DNA of 64,000 bases, taken from contig CAIWCD010000014.1 of NCBI GenBank assembly GCA_903911145.1, positions 1 through 64,000 on the forward strand, given 5' to 3'. The DNA is from an uncultured delta proteobacterium. GTDB lineage: Bacteria; Myxococcota; Myxococcia; Myxococcales; 40CM-4-68-19. How positions within the stretch are numbered: the first letter of the stretch is position 1; each line of letters opens with the position of its first letter. Position numbers and translations under genes: made by a program. Below the pieces are notes generated by a model, which did no database searches, was not told the origin of the DNA, and saw only the letters and a program-made list of their open reading frames with translations. Shown here in pieces: positions 44,123 to 53,470 of this stretch.

Positions 44123-46975
44123 GTGTCCGACAGCGGTGGACGAACCAACGTCGACCTCGGTGAGCCCTCCCCGGGGAGCGTCGTCAGCCGCCCGTTGCGC
44201 ACGGGGCAGCAGTACACGCTCATCCTCGGCCGCCACCGCATCATCTACCGCGGTTGGGACAAGGAGAATTATCAGCCGGGCGATGCGGCGACGCTGATCG
44301 TCGAGGGCGAGGATCTCCCCCCCGAACTCGTGCTGAAGATCGACATGGCGACGACTCCCGGAAACTGGGAGGAGGTCGGCTCGGTCACCGCGCAGCCCGA
44401 TGGCGACAAGAAGGAAGCGAAGGCTTCCTGGACGATTCCGACGCCACCGAAGGTCGGCAAGATCCTCAAGGCCGAATGGGCGCGCGACACGGCCAAGCCG
44501 GGCGAGCAACTCGGCATGAAGGTCGAGGTCGAGAACTTCGACGACGGCTCGTTCCTCGGCTTCTTCGTCGAGATGCTCCAGCCCGACGGGCAGTGGCGCT
44601 CGATCGCGCGCTGGCAGAGCGAGGTGAAGGACGAGAAGGGCTCCGACGTCTTCGCCATTCCGGTTCCGCTGCACAGAGATCCGCCCCCACTTCCCGGCAA
44701 GGTTGTCGAGGTCAAGTTCGAAGACGAAAAGCTCGAGGTCGGCGAGACGGCGTGGCTGCAGGCGGTCTGCGACGGGATGGACGGACAGCAACTCCAGTTC
44801 GTCCTCGAGAAGAAGGTCGACGGCAAGTGGGTCGAGGCCGGCTCGGGAGACGGAACGGTCGGCGCGCAGGCGCCCAACAAGGCTCGCGTCGGTCTGCACC
44901 TTGCGAAGGGCGAGCCGAAGATCGTCAAGACGGGCTGGAAGTTCGACAAGGCACTCGCTGCGGATCTGCTCGCGCGCTGCCAGGAGCTTGATCACCAGCA
45001 AGTCACGTTCGTCGTCGAGCGCAAGAAGGGGGAGGGTTGGGAGCAGGTCAAGACCTTCGAGGGCGTGCCGGTCGAGGGAGACCTCGCGCAGGTCAACACC
45101 TACTTCCCGGTGCTCGCGAAGGCCGAGTTTTCGCCTCACGCTCCGCGGGCGGGTGACGAGGTCGAACTCGTCGCGCACGCGGCCGGCATGGACGGCAAGT
45201 CGCTCGAGATCATTCTCGAGGAGCAGACCGGCACCGGTTGGGCCGTCGCTGCGAAGTTCAACGTCGACGTCGAGGGGACGCGGGCGAGCATGAAGCTCCG
45301 CCTCCCGTATGTCGAGGGGGAGACGCCAACGGGTGACTCGGGTAACGGGACGCCTCCCGTCGATCCCGATACGACAACTGATTCGTCGGGCTCTGCGTCT
45401 GGCTCAGACTCCGCCTCCACTTCTTCTGCAGACGCGAGCGGAGACGGCAGCGCAGACGCAAGCGGCGACGGCAGCACAGACGCAAGCGGCGACGGCAGCG
45501 CAGACGCAAGCGGCGGCGGCAGCGCAGACGCAAGCGGCGATGGCAGCGCAGACGCAAGCGGCGACGGCAGCGCAGACGCAAGCGGCGACGGCAGCGCGGA
45601 CGCAAGCGGCGACGGCAGCGCAGACGCAAGCGGCGACGGCAGCGCAGACGCAAGCGCCGACGGCAGTGCAGACGCAAGCGGCGACGGCAGCGCAGACGCA
45701 AGCGGCGACGGCAGCGCGGACGCAAGCGGCGATGGCAGCGCAGACGCAAGCGGCGACGGCAGCGCGGACGCAAGCGGCGACGGCAGCGCGGACGCAAGCG
45801 GCGACGGCAGCGCGGACGCAAGCGGCCATGGCAGCGCAGACGCAAGCGGCGACGGCAGTGCAGACGCAAGCGGCGACGGCAGCGCAGACGGAACTGGCTC
45901 GGCAGGAACTGGCTCAGCAGGAACGGGCTCAGCAGGAACTGGCTCAGCAGGAACTGGCTCAGCAGGAACTGGCTCAGCAGGAACTGGCTCGGCAGGAACT
46001 GGCTCAGCAGGAACTGGATCAGCAGGAACTGGCTCGGCAGGAACTGGCTCAGCAGGAACTGGATCAGCAGGAACTGGCTCAGCAGGAACCGGCTCAGAAG
46101 GAACGGGCTCAGCAGGAACCGGCTCAGCAGGAACCGGCTCAGCAGGAACCGGCTCAGCAGGAACTGGGTCAGCAGGAACTGGGTCAGCAGGAACTGGCTC
46201 AGCAGGAACGGGCTCAGCAGGAACTGGCTCAGCAGGAACTGGCTCAGCAGGAACTGGCTCAGCAGGAACGGGCTCAGCAGGGACGGGCTCAGCAGAAACT
46301 GGCTCAGCGGGAAAAGGCTCAGCAGGGACGGGCTCAGCAGGAAAAGGCTCAGCAGGCAAAGGCTCGGCCGGAACGGGCTCCGCGGGAACAGGCTCTGAGG
46401 GAACGGGCTCTGCGGGGGCGGGTTCAGCGGGAACTGACTCCCTCTCAGCTGGTGCCGGATCAGCTGGTACGGGCGCTACCACCCCTGGCTCCGCCAGCAC
46501 CAGTCCGTCTGGCGCAGCTGCCCCTGACGCGGCGACATCCTCGGGCAGTGGAGGCGTGATCGCAGCCAATGCTGGAACCTCGATGGCTTCTGCTGGCGCA
46601 AGCGGCGTCGCCTCCTCGCTCGGTGGAGCGCAGGCCTCAGGCGCCGCGGCCTCTTCGGCGGGCGATGCGGCGGGCTCGGTCAGCGAAGGCGCAAGCTCCG
46701 CGAGCGACGCCGCGAGTTCTGTGGGCGACGGTCTCGATCCGCTCACCGACGCCGCCAGCTCGGTGAACAACGAGGCCAGCTCGGTGAGCGAGGAGGCCAG
46801 CTCACTGAGCGAGGACGCCGCAGCGGTTCAGAAGGAAGAGGGTACGCTCGGCGACGATGTGAACTCGATCGAGGATCAGGCGGGCCAGGTCGAGAAGGAT
46901 GGCGAGCAGGCGAAGAACGACGCGAAGTCGCGCACGGGCGACGGCGCGAAGGACAACGCGAGCATTGACGAGTAG
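44123..46975 (+). CDS. Large protein with Ig-like repeats and two long low-complexity arrays
   Basis: 950 residues from GTG 44123, no signal peptide. The first 400 residues hold about four beta domains of roughly 85 residues, each with a PGE/VGE-type entry and a WxxVAxF-type ending (KPGEQLGMKVEVENF, EVGETAWLQAVCDGM, RAGDEVELVAHAAGM). Residues about 436-590 are some 20 copies of the octapeptide SADASGDG, and residues about 590-775 some 36 copies of GSAGT; both are DNA tandem repeats. The C-terminal 200 residues are Ala/Ser-rich with heptad-like SEEASSLSEDAAAV runs. A structural or spacer role is likely. The next gene encodes an equally unusual protein. Confidence 0.8.
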   Translation: MSDSGGRTNVDLGEPSPGSVVSRPLRTGQQYTLILGRHRIIYRGWDKENYQPGDAATLIVEGEDLPPELVLKIDMATTPGNWEEVGSVTAQPDGDKKEAKASWTIPTPPKVGKILKAEWARDTAKPGEQLGMKVEVENFDDGSFLGFFVEMLQPDGQWRSIARWQSEVKDEKGSDVFAIPVPLHRDPPPLPGKVVEVKFEDEKLEVGETAWLQAVCDGMDGQQLQFVLEKKVDGKWVEAGSGDGTVGAQAPNKARVGLHLAKGEPKIVKTGWKFDKALAADLLARCQELDHQQVTFVVERKKGEGWEQVKTFEGVPVEGDLAQVNTYFPVLAKAEFSPHAPRAGDEVELVAHAAGMDGKSLEIILEEQTGTGWAVAAKFNVDVEGTRASMKLRLPYVEGETPTGDSGNGTPPVDPDTTTDSSGSASGSDSASTSSADASGDGSADASGDGSTDASGDGSADASGGGSADASGDGSADASGDGSADASGDGSADASGDGSADASGDGSADASADGSADASGDGSADASGDGSADASGDGSADASGDGSADASGDGSADASGDGSADASGHGSADASGDGSADASGDGSADGTGSAGTGSAGTGSAGTGSAGTGSAGTGSAGTGSAGTGSAGTGSAGTGSAGTGSAGTGSAGTGSAGTGSEGTGSAGTGSAGTGSAGTGSAGTGSAGTGSAGTGSAGTGSAGTGSAGTGSAGTGSAGTGSAGTGSAETGSAGKGSAGTGSAGKGSAGKGSAGTGSAGTGSEGTGSAGAGSAGTDSLSAGAGSAGTGATTPGSASTSPSGAAAPDAATSSGSGGVIAANAGTSMASAGASGVASSLGGAQASGAAASSAGDAAGSVSEGASSASDAASSVGDGLDPLTDAASSVNNEASSVSEEASSLSEDAAAVQKEEGTLGDDVNSIEDQAGQVEKDGEQAKNDAKSRTGDGAKDNASIDE
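45425..45892 (+). repeat. Tandem array of a 24-bp repeat
   Basis: About 20 head-to-tail copies of a 24-bp unit (consensus GACGCAAGCGGCGACGGCAG followed by CGCA), coding for DASGDGSA. Copies differ at a few sites (T for A, G for D, H for D), showing some age. Such arrays expand and contract by slippage, so copy number may vary between strains. Confidence 0.9.
45893..46440 (+). repeat. Tandem array of a 15-bp repeat
   Basis: About 36 copies of a 15-bp unit (consensus GGCTCAGCAGGAACT), coding for GSAGT, directly after the 24-bp array. Variants include GCAGGAACC and GCAGGGACG. The minus strand is also fully open here because of the repeat, which creates long spurious frames. Confidence 0.9.
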
Positions 46976-47058
46976 CGCGAACCCGCGCCCAGTGCGGCCT
47001 TGCGAGGCCGCGATGAATTTTCTGCCGCGCACGACGCGGCCTGTTTTCGGAGGCGACG

Positions 47059-50000
47059 ATGGCGAAGGACGAAAAGCAGAGTGGCGCAAGCGGCGGCAGT
47101 CCGGACTCGGCGGCGCCCGCAAAGCAGTACTACCGCTTCCGTGTGCAGACGGCCGATGGCAAGGAGTTGACGTCCGCTGTCGCCGAGGTCGACCTCGTTG
47201 CTGACGGTGACCTCGAGAATGATTCGGCTGACGACGCTGGCGCCCTCGACAAGCGCCACGCGAAGGAAGCGAAGGACCAGGCGAAGGTCAGCGACAATTT
47301 CCACGACGCCGAGCACGGCAAGGACATTGACGAGCTCGACAACGAGCACGCGGAGCAGGCGGACGCGGCTTCGGACAAGGTCGATGCCGACCACGCCAAG
47401 GAGCGGGCGGCCAAGTCCAAGGACGTCGACGCGGATCAGGCGCAGGAGCAGAGCGACAAGCACGCGAGCATCGACGCCGACACCGAGAAGCAGCACGACG
47501 CCGCATCGGACAAGGTCAACGATGACCACGTCGCCGATCTGAATGCCAAGCACGCCGATGGTCTCGATTCGCACCACGAATCGCTCCAGGGCGATCACGC
47601 GGCGCTCGCGGATGACAACGAGAAGGCGCTCAACGACGCGCACGCGAAGGTTGCGGATGCCCACGAGGCCGCTTCAAACGAGAGCGCGGCGAAGTCGGGC
47701 GATGAGCACCAGACCGATCTGAATGAAGCGCACGATGCCGTCGCGAAGGAGACGCAGCAGAAGCTCGACGACGATCACGACAAGCTCCTCGAGTTGCAGT
47801 CGGACGAGACGGACGCTGCGCACGATTCGCAGGCCGACGCCGACCAGAAGGCGGCCGATGCGGCGCAGAGCAAGAGCGCCGCAGCAGACGAGAAGACCGC
47901 GAACGACGCGGCGTCGAAGTCGAGCGATGACACCTGGGGAGACCTTCTCTCGGGCGCGAAGAAGCTGGTTGGCGACGTCGGCAAGGATCTCGAAACGGCG
48001 GGCGCGGGCCTGGGCGATCAGCTCAAGGGGATGCTCGATGACGGCGCCAAGAGTCTGATTGGCACGCTCTCAAAGGACGCGACCGACGTGGTCGGCAAGC
48101 TGACGGGCGACGCGCACGCGGCGCTCGATGATGTGCACACGATTCTCAACAACGAGGCGAAGAAGGGCCTCGATCTGCTGCACGGCAAGGTCACCGACGT
48201 TCTCAACAAGGCGATCGGATCGATCCACCTGAAGGTCGTGCAGGATCACAAGGCCGACATCGAGAAGGGTCTCGATGGGTTGGTCGATCAGGGCTTCAAG
48301 TCGCTTGGCCCCGCCGTCGACAACGCGGGCAACCAGCTCTTCAAGTCGATCAATGACGGCGCGGATCAGCTCGAGAAAAAGCTGACCGACGGAATCGCGA
48401 CGGGCGCGGCCGATGCTGACAAGGAAGCGGACAAGCTGCTCGCCCAGGATCAGACGAAGGCGGACGCGGCTGGTGATGCGGAGACAGACAAGACCGCAGG
48501 TGAAGCGAAGAAGAGCGAAGACGATGCGGTGACGGCGGCGGCGGATGCGCACGCGACCGATTCGTCGACGCAGATCGACGCGGAGACCGACGCGGCGCTG
48601 AAGGACCATGCGGACGCGCAGACGAAGGAAGAGGACGCGGCCGAGGCGGATGCGGCGCAGGCGTCTGGAAACAAGAGTGCCGATCAGCAGAAGGAGCTCG
48701 ACGACGCCGAGGCGAAGAACGCGAAGGACAGCTCTGATGCGCAGGCGAAGTCGAACGAGTCCTTCAAGCAGCAGATGGAGGACGAAGGGAAGAAGCTGCT
48801 CGGCGATCTCGAGAAGCAGGGGAACGATGAGCTCGGGACGCTGAAAGATCAGTTCAAGACAGCGACGCAAGACGTGCAGGACAAGGTCACCGAAGTCGCG
48901 AAGGCCAAGTGGGATGCGCTCAAGAAGTCAGCGCAGAGCGATCTCGCGGCGAAGTATGCGGACCTCAAGACCAAGGCGGCCGCCGATCTCGCGAAGAGCG
49001 CGAGCGACACCTGGGCCAAGCTCAAGGCCGATCTGCGTAAGAAGCACGCAGACGCGAACACGAAGGCGGCGACGGACGCGACGGCGAAGAAGAAGGAGCG
49101 GCTGAACAAGAAGCGAGACGAACTCGGCCGGGCGCTCAAGGATCGGCTGGCGAAGAAGCGGACCGATCTGGCGAAGGTCGGCGCTGACAAGCTCGCGCAG
49201 GCGCGGGCCGATGCGCGCAAGGCCTCGGCGGACAAGCTCGCGGCGGCGCGCGAGGAACAGCGCAAGAAGCGCACCGAGGAGCTTCAGAAGCGGCTCGCGG
49301 ATGCGACGCAGAAGAAGGCGGACGCGCGCAAGAAGACGCTCGAAGATCTCATCAAGCAGCATGCGGCGGCACGCGTGCAGCTGAACGAGACGGGCAAGAA
49401 GACGCTCACCGAGTCGCTCGGGAAGACGCACGCGGATTTCAAGAAGACGCATCTCGAGGGGCTCAAGAAGACGGTCACCGAATCGCAGAAGAAGGCCGTG
49501 GACGCGATGGAGGCGGGCATTGCGGACGAGAGCAAGGCGCACGTCGATCGCGTGAAGTCGGCGCACGCGGAGTTCATGAAGGGCGAACTCGAGAAGGTGA
49601 AGAAGGCGCACGACGACAGCCGCAAGAAGACGGCGGACGGCGTCGGGAAGGCGCACGAGGCGGTGACCAAGAGCCACATGGCGCGCGCGTCAGCGCTGCA
49701 CATCGATCTCTCGAAGAAGCACATCGAGGCCGCTGGCAAGATCAACGCGGATGCGCTCAAGAAGCACAATGACAAGGTCGGGAAGATGATGGGCGACGCG
49801 AAGACGCGTCATCTCGATCGCGTCGCGCAGGCGAATGCGGACCTCACCAAGAAGCGCAACGAGAGCTGGCGCAACACCAACGCGGATCTGACCAACTCGC
49901 GCAAAGACGCGACGAAGAAGATCACCGCGAAGATCAAGGAAGCGCATTTCGGGCGCATCAAGCAGCTCCACAGCGAGGTCACCAACGCCGCGAAGACGAA

Positions 50001-50571
50001 GACGCGCGAAGCCAATGCCGACGCGGGCGGGCGGCTCGTCGAGTCGCTGAAGAAGGCGGCGGCGGCGAACAAGCAGACGCTGCTCGCAGCGGGCGCGAAG
50101 GTGTTTGCGTCGCAGACCGAGATCGCGAAAGGGAAGATCGAGGAGCTGCACGCGAAGGCCGTCGCGGCGGAGAAGGAGAACATCGAGAAGCTGCACGCGA
50201 AGGTTGGCGAGGCGCTCAAGCTTGCGCACCAGAGCGTGAAGATCGATCTGAAGAACAAGGCGCTCGAGCTGAAGAAGGCGGCCACGACCGAAGTGGCGAA
50301 GAAGTTCGCGCAGGTCAAGACGCAGGCGATCGCGGCGCTCAAGCAGACGCAGGAGGACGCGAAGAAGAAGGTTCTCGCGGAGCTCGATCAGCTGCAGAAG
50401 ATCAAGCGCGACCAGTGGGTCAAGGACCTCGAGAAGCGCAAGAACGAGGCGAAGACGATGGCGCTCGCGCTGCTGCAGCGGCGGCAGAACGAGGAGAAGA
50501 AGCGGGTCGCGGAGGCGCGGGCGAAGGTCGAGAAGATGGCGTCGCGGCGCATGTCGATGATGGGGCTGTAA
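47059..50571 (+). CDS. Giant charge-segregated helical protein
   Basis: 1170 residues from ATG 47059, with GGAGG upstream. After a short beta region (QYYRFRVQTADGKELTSAV, a likely small domain) almost the whole protein is charged, Ala-rich helix without Pro or aromatic residues. The first half is strongly acidic with many His and Asp (SDKVDADHAKERAAK, SDNFHDAEHG). The middle has an amphipathic hydrophobic patch (LIGTLSKDATDVVGKL, LGDQLKGMLDDG). The second half is very basic (KKTLTESLGKTHADFKK, ARKKTLEDLIKQHA). Long coiled-coil or filament-forming behaviour is expected. It follows the repeat-rich gene by 83 bases; both lack signals. Confidence 0.75.
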   Translation: MAKDEKQSGASGGSPDSAAPAKQYYRFRVQTADGKELTSAVAEVDLVADGDLENDSADDAGALDKRHAKEAKDQAKVSDNFHDAEHGKDIDELDNEHAEQADAASDKVDADHAKERAAKSKDVDADQAQEQSDKHASIDADTEKQHDAASDKVNDDHVADLNAKHADGLDSHHESLQGDHAALADDNEKALNDAHAKVADAHEAASNESAAKSGDEHQTDLNEAHDAVAKETQQKLDDDHDKLLELQSDETDAAHDSQADADQKAADAAQSKSAAADEKTANDAASKSSDDTWGDLLSGAKKLVGDVGKDLETAGAGLGDQLKGMLDDGAKSLIGTLSKDATDVVGKLTGDAHAALDDVHTILNNEAKKGLDLLHGKVTDVLNKAIGSIHLKVVQDHKADIEKGLDGLVDQGFKSLGPAVDNAGNQLFKSINDGADQLEKKLTDGIATGAADADKEADKLLAQDQTKADAAGDAETDKTAGEAKKSEDDAVTAAADAHATDSSTQIDAETDAALKDHADAQTKEEDAAEADAAQASGNKSADQQKELDDAEAKNAKDSSDAQAKSNESFKQQMEDEGKKLLGDLEKQGNDELGTLKDQFKTATQDVQDKVTEVAKAKWDALKKSAQSDLAAKYADLKTKAAADLAKSASDTWAKLKADLRKKHADANTKAATDATAKKKERLNKKRDELGRALKDRLAKKRTDLAKVGADKLAQARADARKASADKLAAAREEQRKKRTEELQKRLADATQKKADARKKTLEDLIKQHAAARVQLNETGKKTLTESLGKTHADFKKTHLEGLKKTVTESQKKAVDAMEAGIADESKAHVDRVKSAHAEFMKGELEKVKKAHDDSRKKTADGVGKAHEAVTKSHMARASALHIDLSKKHIEAAGKINADALKKHNDKVGKMMGDAKTRHLDRVAQANADLTKKRNESWRNTNADLTNSRKDATKKITAKIKEAHFGRIKQLHSEVTNAAKTKTREANADAGGRLVESLKKAAAANKQTLLAAGAKVFASQTEIAKGKIEELHAKAVAAEKENIEKLHAKVGEALKLAHQSVKIDLKNKALELKKAATTEVAKKFAQVKTQAIAALKQTQEDAKKKVLAELDQLQKIKRDQWVKDLEKRKNEAKTMALALLQRRQNEEKKRVAEARAKVEKMASRRMSMMGL

Positions 50572-50580
50572 AGCACGGTC

Positions 50581-51930
50581 GTGCGCGAGTTCAACTTCGA
50601 CGGGCTCGTCGGGCCCACGCACAACTACGCGGGGCTCTCGCACGGGAACGTCGCGTCGCAGGAGCACGCGGGGCAGCCGGCCAATCCGCTGCGTGCGGTG
50701 CTGCAGGGCATCGGCAAGATGCGCTTCGTGGCGGGCCTGGGCGCGGGCCAGGCGGTGCTGCCTCCGCAGCCGAGGCCCGATCTGCGTAGCTTGCGGCGGC
50801 TGGGATTCACGGGCAGCGATGAAGAGGTGCTCGCCAACGCTGCGAGCGATCGCGATGGCGGAGACCACCTGCTGCGGCTCTGCTCGAGCGCGGCTGCGAT
50901 GTGGACGGCGAATGCGGCGACGAGCGCGCCCTCGGCGGATGCGAGCGACGGGCGGCTGCAGCTGGTGCCGGCGAACCTGACGGCGATGTTCCATCGCGCG
51001 CTGGAGGCGGAGACGACGACGCGGGTTCTGCGCGCGATCTTCGCGGACGAGCGGCACTTCGTTGTGCACGATCCGCTGCCTGGCGGGAGCCACTTCGCAG
51101 ACGAGGGCGCGGCCAATCACACGCGGCTCTTCACGCAGGGGCACGCGGCGCTGCATCTCTTTGCCTGGGGACGTCGCGCGTTCGGCGGGCCCTCGCGCGC
51201 AGGCGAGCCGATGCGCTTCCCTGCGCGTCAGACACTCGAGGCTTCGCAGGCGCTCGCGCGTCTCGTCCGCGTCCAGCCTGCATGCGCGCTCTTTCCGCAG
51301 CAGGACCCTCGCGGCATTGATGCTGGCGCGTTCCACACCGATGTGCTCGCCGTCGGCTCGGGGCGTGTGCTGCTTCTGCATGAGCTGGCGTTCGTCGACG
51401 CCGATGCGCTGGTCGCGGAGCTGCGAAGCAAACTGGGTGCAGAGTTCTGCGCAGTGGTGGCGCGCGAGGCCGAGCTTCCGGTGGCGAGCGCGGTGGCTGC
51501 CTATCCGTTCAACTCGCAGCTGCTGATGCTTGCAGAAGACAACTATTGCCTCATCGCTCCCGAGGAGGCGCGCGAGAATCCGCACGCCCGCGCGTATCTC
51601 TCTCGCGTGCTCGACGAGGAGAATCCGGTGCGGGCGGTGCATCATCTTGCGCTCTCGGACTCGATGCAGAACGGCGGCGGGCCGGCCTGCTTGCGGCAGC
51701 GAATTGTCCTCAGCGAAGCGGAGCAGAAGGCGATCGTTGCGCGCGTCTTCGCGGATGAGGCGCTGCTCGCCGAGCTTGAGACGTGGGCGAAGCGGCACTA
51801 TCGAGATCGTTTGAGTGCAAACGATCTGCGCGACGCGAAGCTGCACCGGGAAGTGATGACCGCACTCGATGAACTGACCCGGATCCTCCAGCTCGGCCCG
51901 GTCTACGATTTCCAGCTCGCATCGCGCTGA
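50581..51930 (+). CDS. astB: N-succinylarginine dihydrolase
   Basis: 449 residues from GTG 50581, the usual size for AstB. It belongs to the guanidine-modifying superfamily: N-terminal FNFDGLVGPTHNYAG with the substrate Asp region, middle LALSDSMQNGGGPACLRQRI with the catalytic Cys near residue 370, and HVVHD/ EHTD-type segments. In the arginine succinyltransferase pathway it converts N2-succinylarginine to N2-succinylornithine and ammonia/CO2. No other ast genes are visible here. It starts 9 bases after the helical giant. Confidence 0.92.
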   Translation: MREFNFDGLVGPTHNYAGLSHGNVASQEHAGQPANPLRAVLQGIGKMRFVAGLGAGQAVLPPQPRPDLRSLRRLGFTGSDEEVLANAASDRDGGDHLLRLCSSAAAMWTANAATSAPSADASDGRLQLVPANLTAMFHRALEAETTTRVLRAIFADERHFVVHDPLPGGSHFADEGAANHTRLFTQGHAALHLFAWGRRAFGGPSRAGEPMRFPARQTLEASQALARLVRVQPACALFPQQDPRGIDAGAFHTDVLAVGSGRVLLLHELAFVDADALVAELRSKLGAEFCAVVAREAELPVASAVAAYPFNSQLLMLAEDNYCLIAPEEARENPHARAYLSRVLDEENPVRAVHHLALSDSMQNGGGPACLRQRIVLSEAEQKAIVARVFADEALLAELETWAKRHYRDRLSANDLRDAKLHREVMTALDELTRILQLGPVYDFQLASR

Positions 51931-51957
51931 GCAAGGCTTCGCGCAGAGGCGCTCTGC

Positions 51958-52344
51958 TCACATCTCGGAGGCGAGTTCGCGGGCTGTCTCGCGCAGCGCA
52001 ACTGCGGCGCTCGCAGTGGATGCGCGCGTGTTTGGCGCGAGCAGGAGCACCACGTAGTAGCCCTCGGAAACAGCGCCGGCGATGATCGTGCCGTGGGGCG
52101 TGCGCACCTCGAGTTCGCGAAGGCGCCCGACTCCCGCTTGTGGCGCGCGTTCGTCGAGCAGCAGCCACGAGGCGGCCAATTGCGCCCCGCAGAGCTTCAA
52201 TTCGTATTCGGTCAGGAGAGGATTTCCACTGGGCGGAATCGCAGCCAGCGCCCACTCGACGCTCTCTCCCTCGTGATCGCAGAAGATCGCGCCGCGCGCT
52301 TGCGGGACGCGGCCTGTCAGTCGGGCGAGCATGTGGCGGAACAT
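51958..52344 (-). CDS. Roadblock/LC7-like protein
   Basis: 128 residues from ATG 52344 (the longer frame to 52383 has little support). The sequence follows the roadblock fold: GAIFCDHEGESVEWALA near the start, strands LRELEVRTPHGTIIAGAVSEG, and YYVVLLLAPN before the last helix. Roadblock proteins are partners of small GTPases such as MglA, or scaffolds in bacterial signalling. The position, divergent from sppA, gives no clue to its partner. Confidence 0.7.
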   Translation of the reverse strand: MFRHMLARLTGRVPQARGAIFCDHEGESVEWALAAIPPSGNPLLTEYELKLCGAQLAASWLLLDERAPQAGVGRLRELEVRTPHGTIIAGAVSEGYYVVLLLAPNTRASTASAAVALRETARELASEM

Positions 52345-52443
52345 GCGCCGGTGCTTGTACCGAGCGGGGCCGAGTGGTAGCAAGCCCGGCCTTATCGCCA
52401 GTCGCAGTGCAGCCGGAACTCATTCGCTGCAACCGAAGGAGCG

Positions 52444-53412
52444 TTGCCCGTGGACAAGCGCGCCGCCGCCGTGCTCGCAGTCATTTTCGGAGGCCTGTTC
52501 GCCGCACTCTTCGGCTTCATGGCGCTCGGCTACGAGGCCGTCCACTCCAGCGGATCGGCGCTCGATGGCGAGACGTCCGGCTCGGCCACCAGCGGGCAGC
52601 GCATCGCTGTCGTCGAGCTGTTCGGACAGATCGGCGACAAGCAGAACGGGATCGATGGCGAGAAGGTCCTGAAGCAGCTGCGCAAGCTCGACAAGGACGA
52701 CGACGTCAAGGGGATCCTGCTGCACATCGATTCGCCCGGTGGGGCCGTGGCGCCGTCGCAGGAGATCTACGCGATGCTGCGCAAGATGCGCGGCAAGAAG
52801 AAGATCGTCGTCTCGATGGGCGATCTCGCGGCGTCGGGCGGCTACTACATCGCCTCGGCGGCCGACTGGATCATCGCCAATCCCGGCACGCTCACCGGTT
52901 CGATCGGCGTCATCTTCCAGCACTTCAACGTGCGCGGGCTGCTCGAGACGGTGCGGGTCGAGGAGACCACGTTCAAGAGCGGCAAGTACAAGGACACGCT
53001 CTCTCCGTTCCGCCCGATCGGCGATCAGGATCGCGAAGAGATCCAGGGGCTGTCGGACGACGTCTACGGGCAGTTCGTGCACGACGTCGGCGAGGGGCGC
53101 GGGATGAAGGACGACGAGGTTCGCGCGATCGCCGAGGGCCGCGTCTATACGGGCCGCCGCGCCAAGGAGCTGAAGCTGGTCGACGAGCTCGGCTCCTACG
53201 ACTACGCGCTCGCGAAGACCTGGCAGCTCGCAGGACTGACCGGCGAGCCGAAGATCCAGTTGCCGCACGCCGAGCACGATCTGACGCTGCGCGAGCTGAT
53301 GCGCGGGGCGTTCGACGGCGCTGCGGCGGGAGTGGTGCAGGGCGTTGCCGGCGCAAAGTCCGCGGTCGCGCACGATGGCCTGCTGCTGCTCGCACCCGAG
53401 CTGGCGAAATAG
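52444..53412 (+). CDS. sppA: Signal peptide peptidase SppA (short form)
   Basis: 322 residues from TTG 52444 (AAGGAG about 5 bases upstream); GTG 52450 is an alternative. One N-terminal membrane anchor (AAVLAVIFGGLFAALFGFMA) leaves the body outside the cytoplasm. The Ser protease segment LAASGGYYIASAA supplies the nucleophile (second S near residue 138), and Lys in FKSGKYKDTLSPF near 180 is the general base. It degrades signal peptides left in the membrane. Its length matches the short, single-domain SppA of Gram-positives and many bacteria rather than the double-length E. coli form. Confidence 0.92.
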   Translation: MPVDKRAAAVLAVIFGGLFAALFGFMALGYEAVHSSGSALDGETSGSATSGQRIAVVELFGQIGDKQNGIDGEKVLKQLRKLDKDDDVKGILLHIDSPGGAVAPSQEIYAMLRKMRGKKKIVVSMGDLAASGGYYIASAADWIIANPGTLTGSIGVIFQHFNVRGLLETVRVEETTFKSGKYKDTLSPFRPIGDQDREEIQGLSDDVYGQFVHDVGEGRGMKDDEVRAIAEGRVYTGRRAKELKLVDELGSYDYALAKTWQLAGLTGEPKIQLPHAEHDLTLRELMRGAFDGAAAGVVQGVAGAKSAVAHDGLLLLAPELAK

Positions 53413-53443
53413 TTTCAACACCAAGCATTATCGAAATTACCGA

Positions 53444-53468
53444 ATTCGCAAATCAGCGATTTGCGAAT
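53444..53468 (+). promoter_or_regulatory. Perfect inverted repeat upstream of the HIT gene
   Basis: An 11-bp inverted repeat with 3-base loop (ATTCGCAAATC at 53444-53454, GATTTGCGAAT at 53458-53468) lies immediately before the HIT-family start codon at 53471. It is the most A+T-rich stretch around. It could be an operator or a stem that covers the ribosome binding site; no T-run follows, so termination is less likely. Confidence 0.5.
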
Positions 53469-53470
53469 GG

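Noticed and set aside
45425-46440. CRISPR array
   Set aside because: Repeats are contiguous, in frame and without unique spacers; they encode low-complexity protein.
45136-46770. Long minus-strand frame across the repeat arrays
   Set aside because: It is open only because the tandem repeats contain no stop codons on either strand; outside the arrays it lacks coding character.
49690-51846. Leftward frame of about 700 codons opposite the helical giant and astB
   Set aside because: Arg/Leu/His-rich composition of an antisense shadow; the plus strand has a recognised enzyme.
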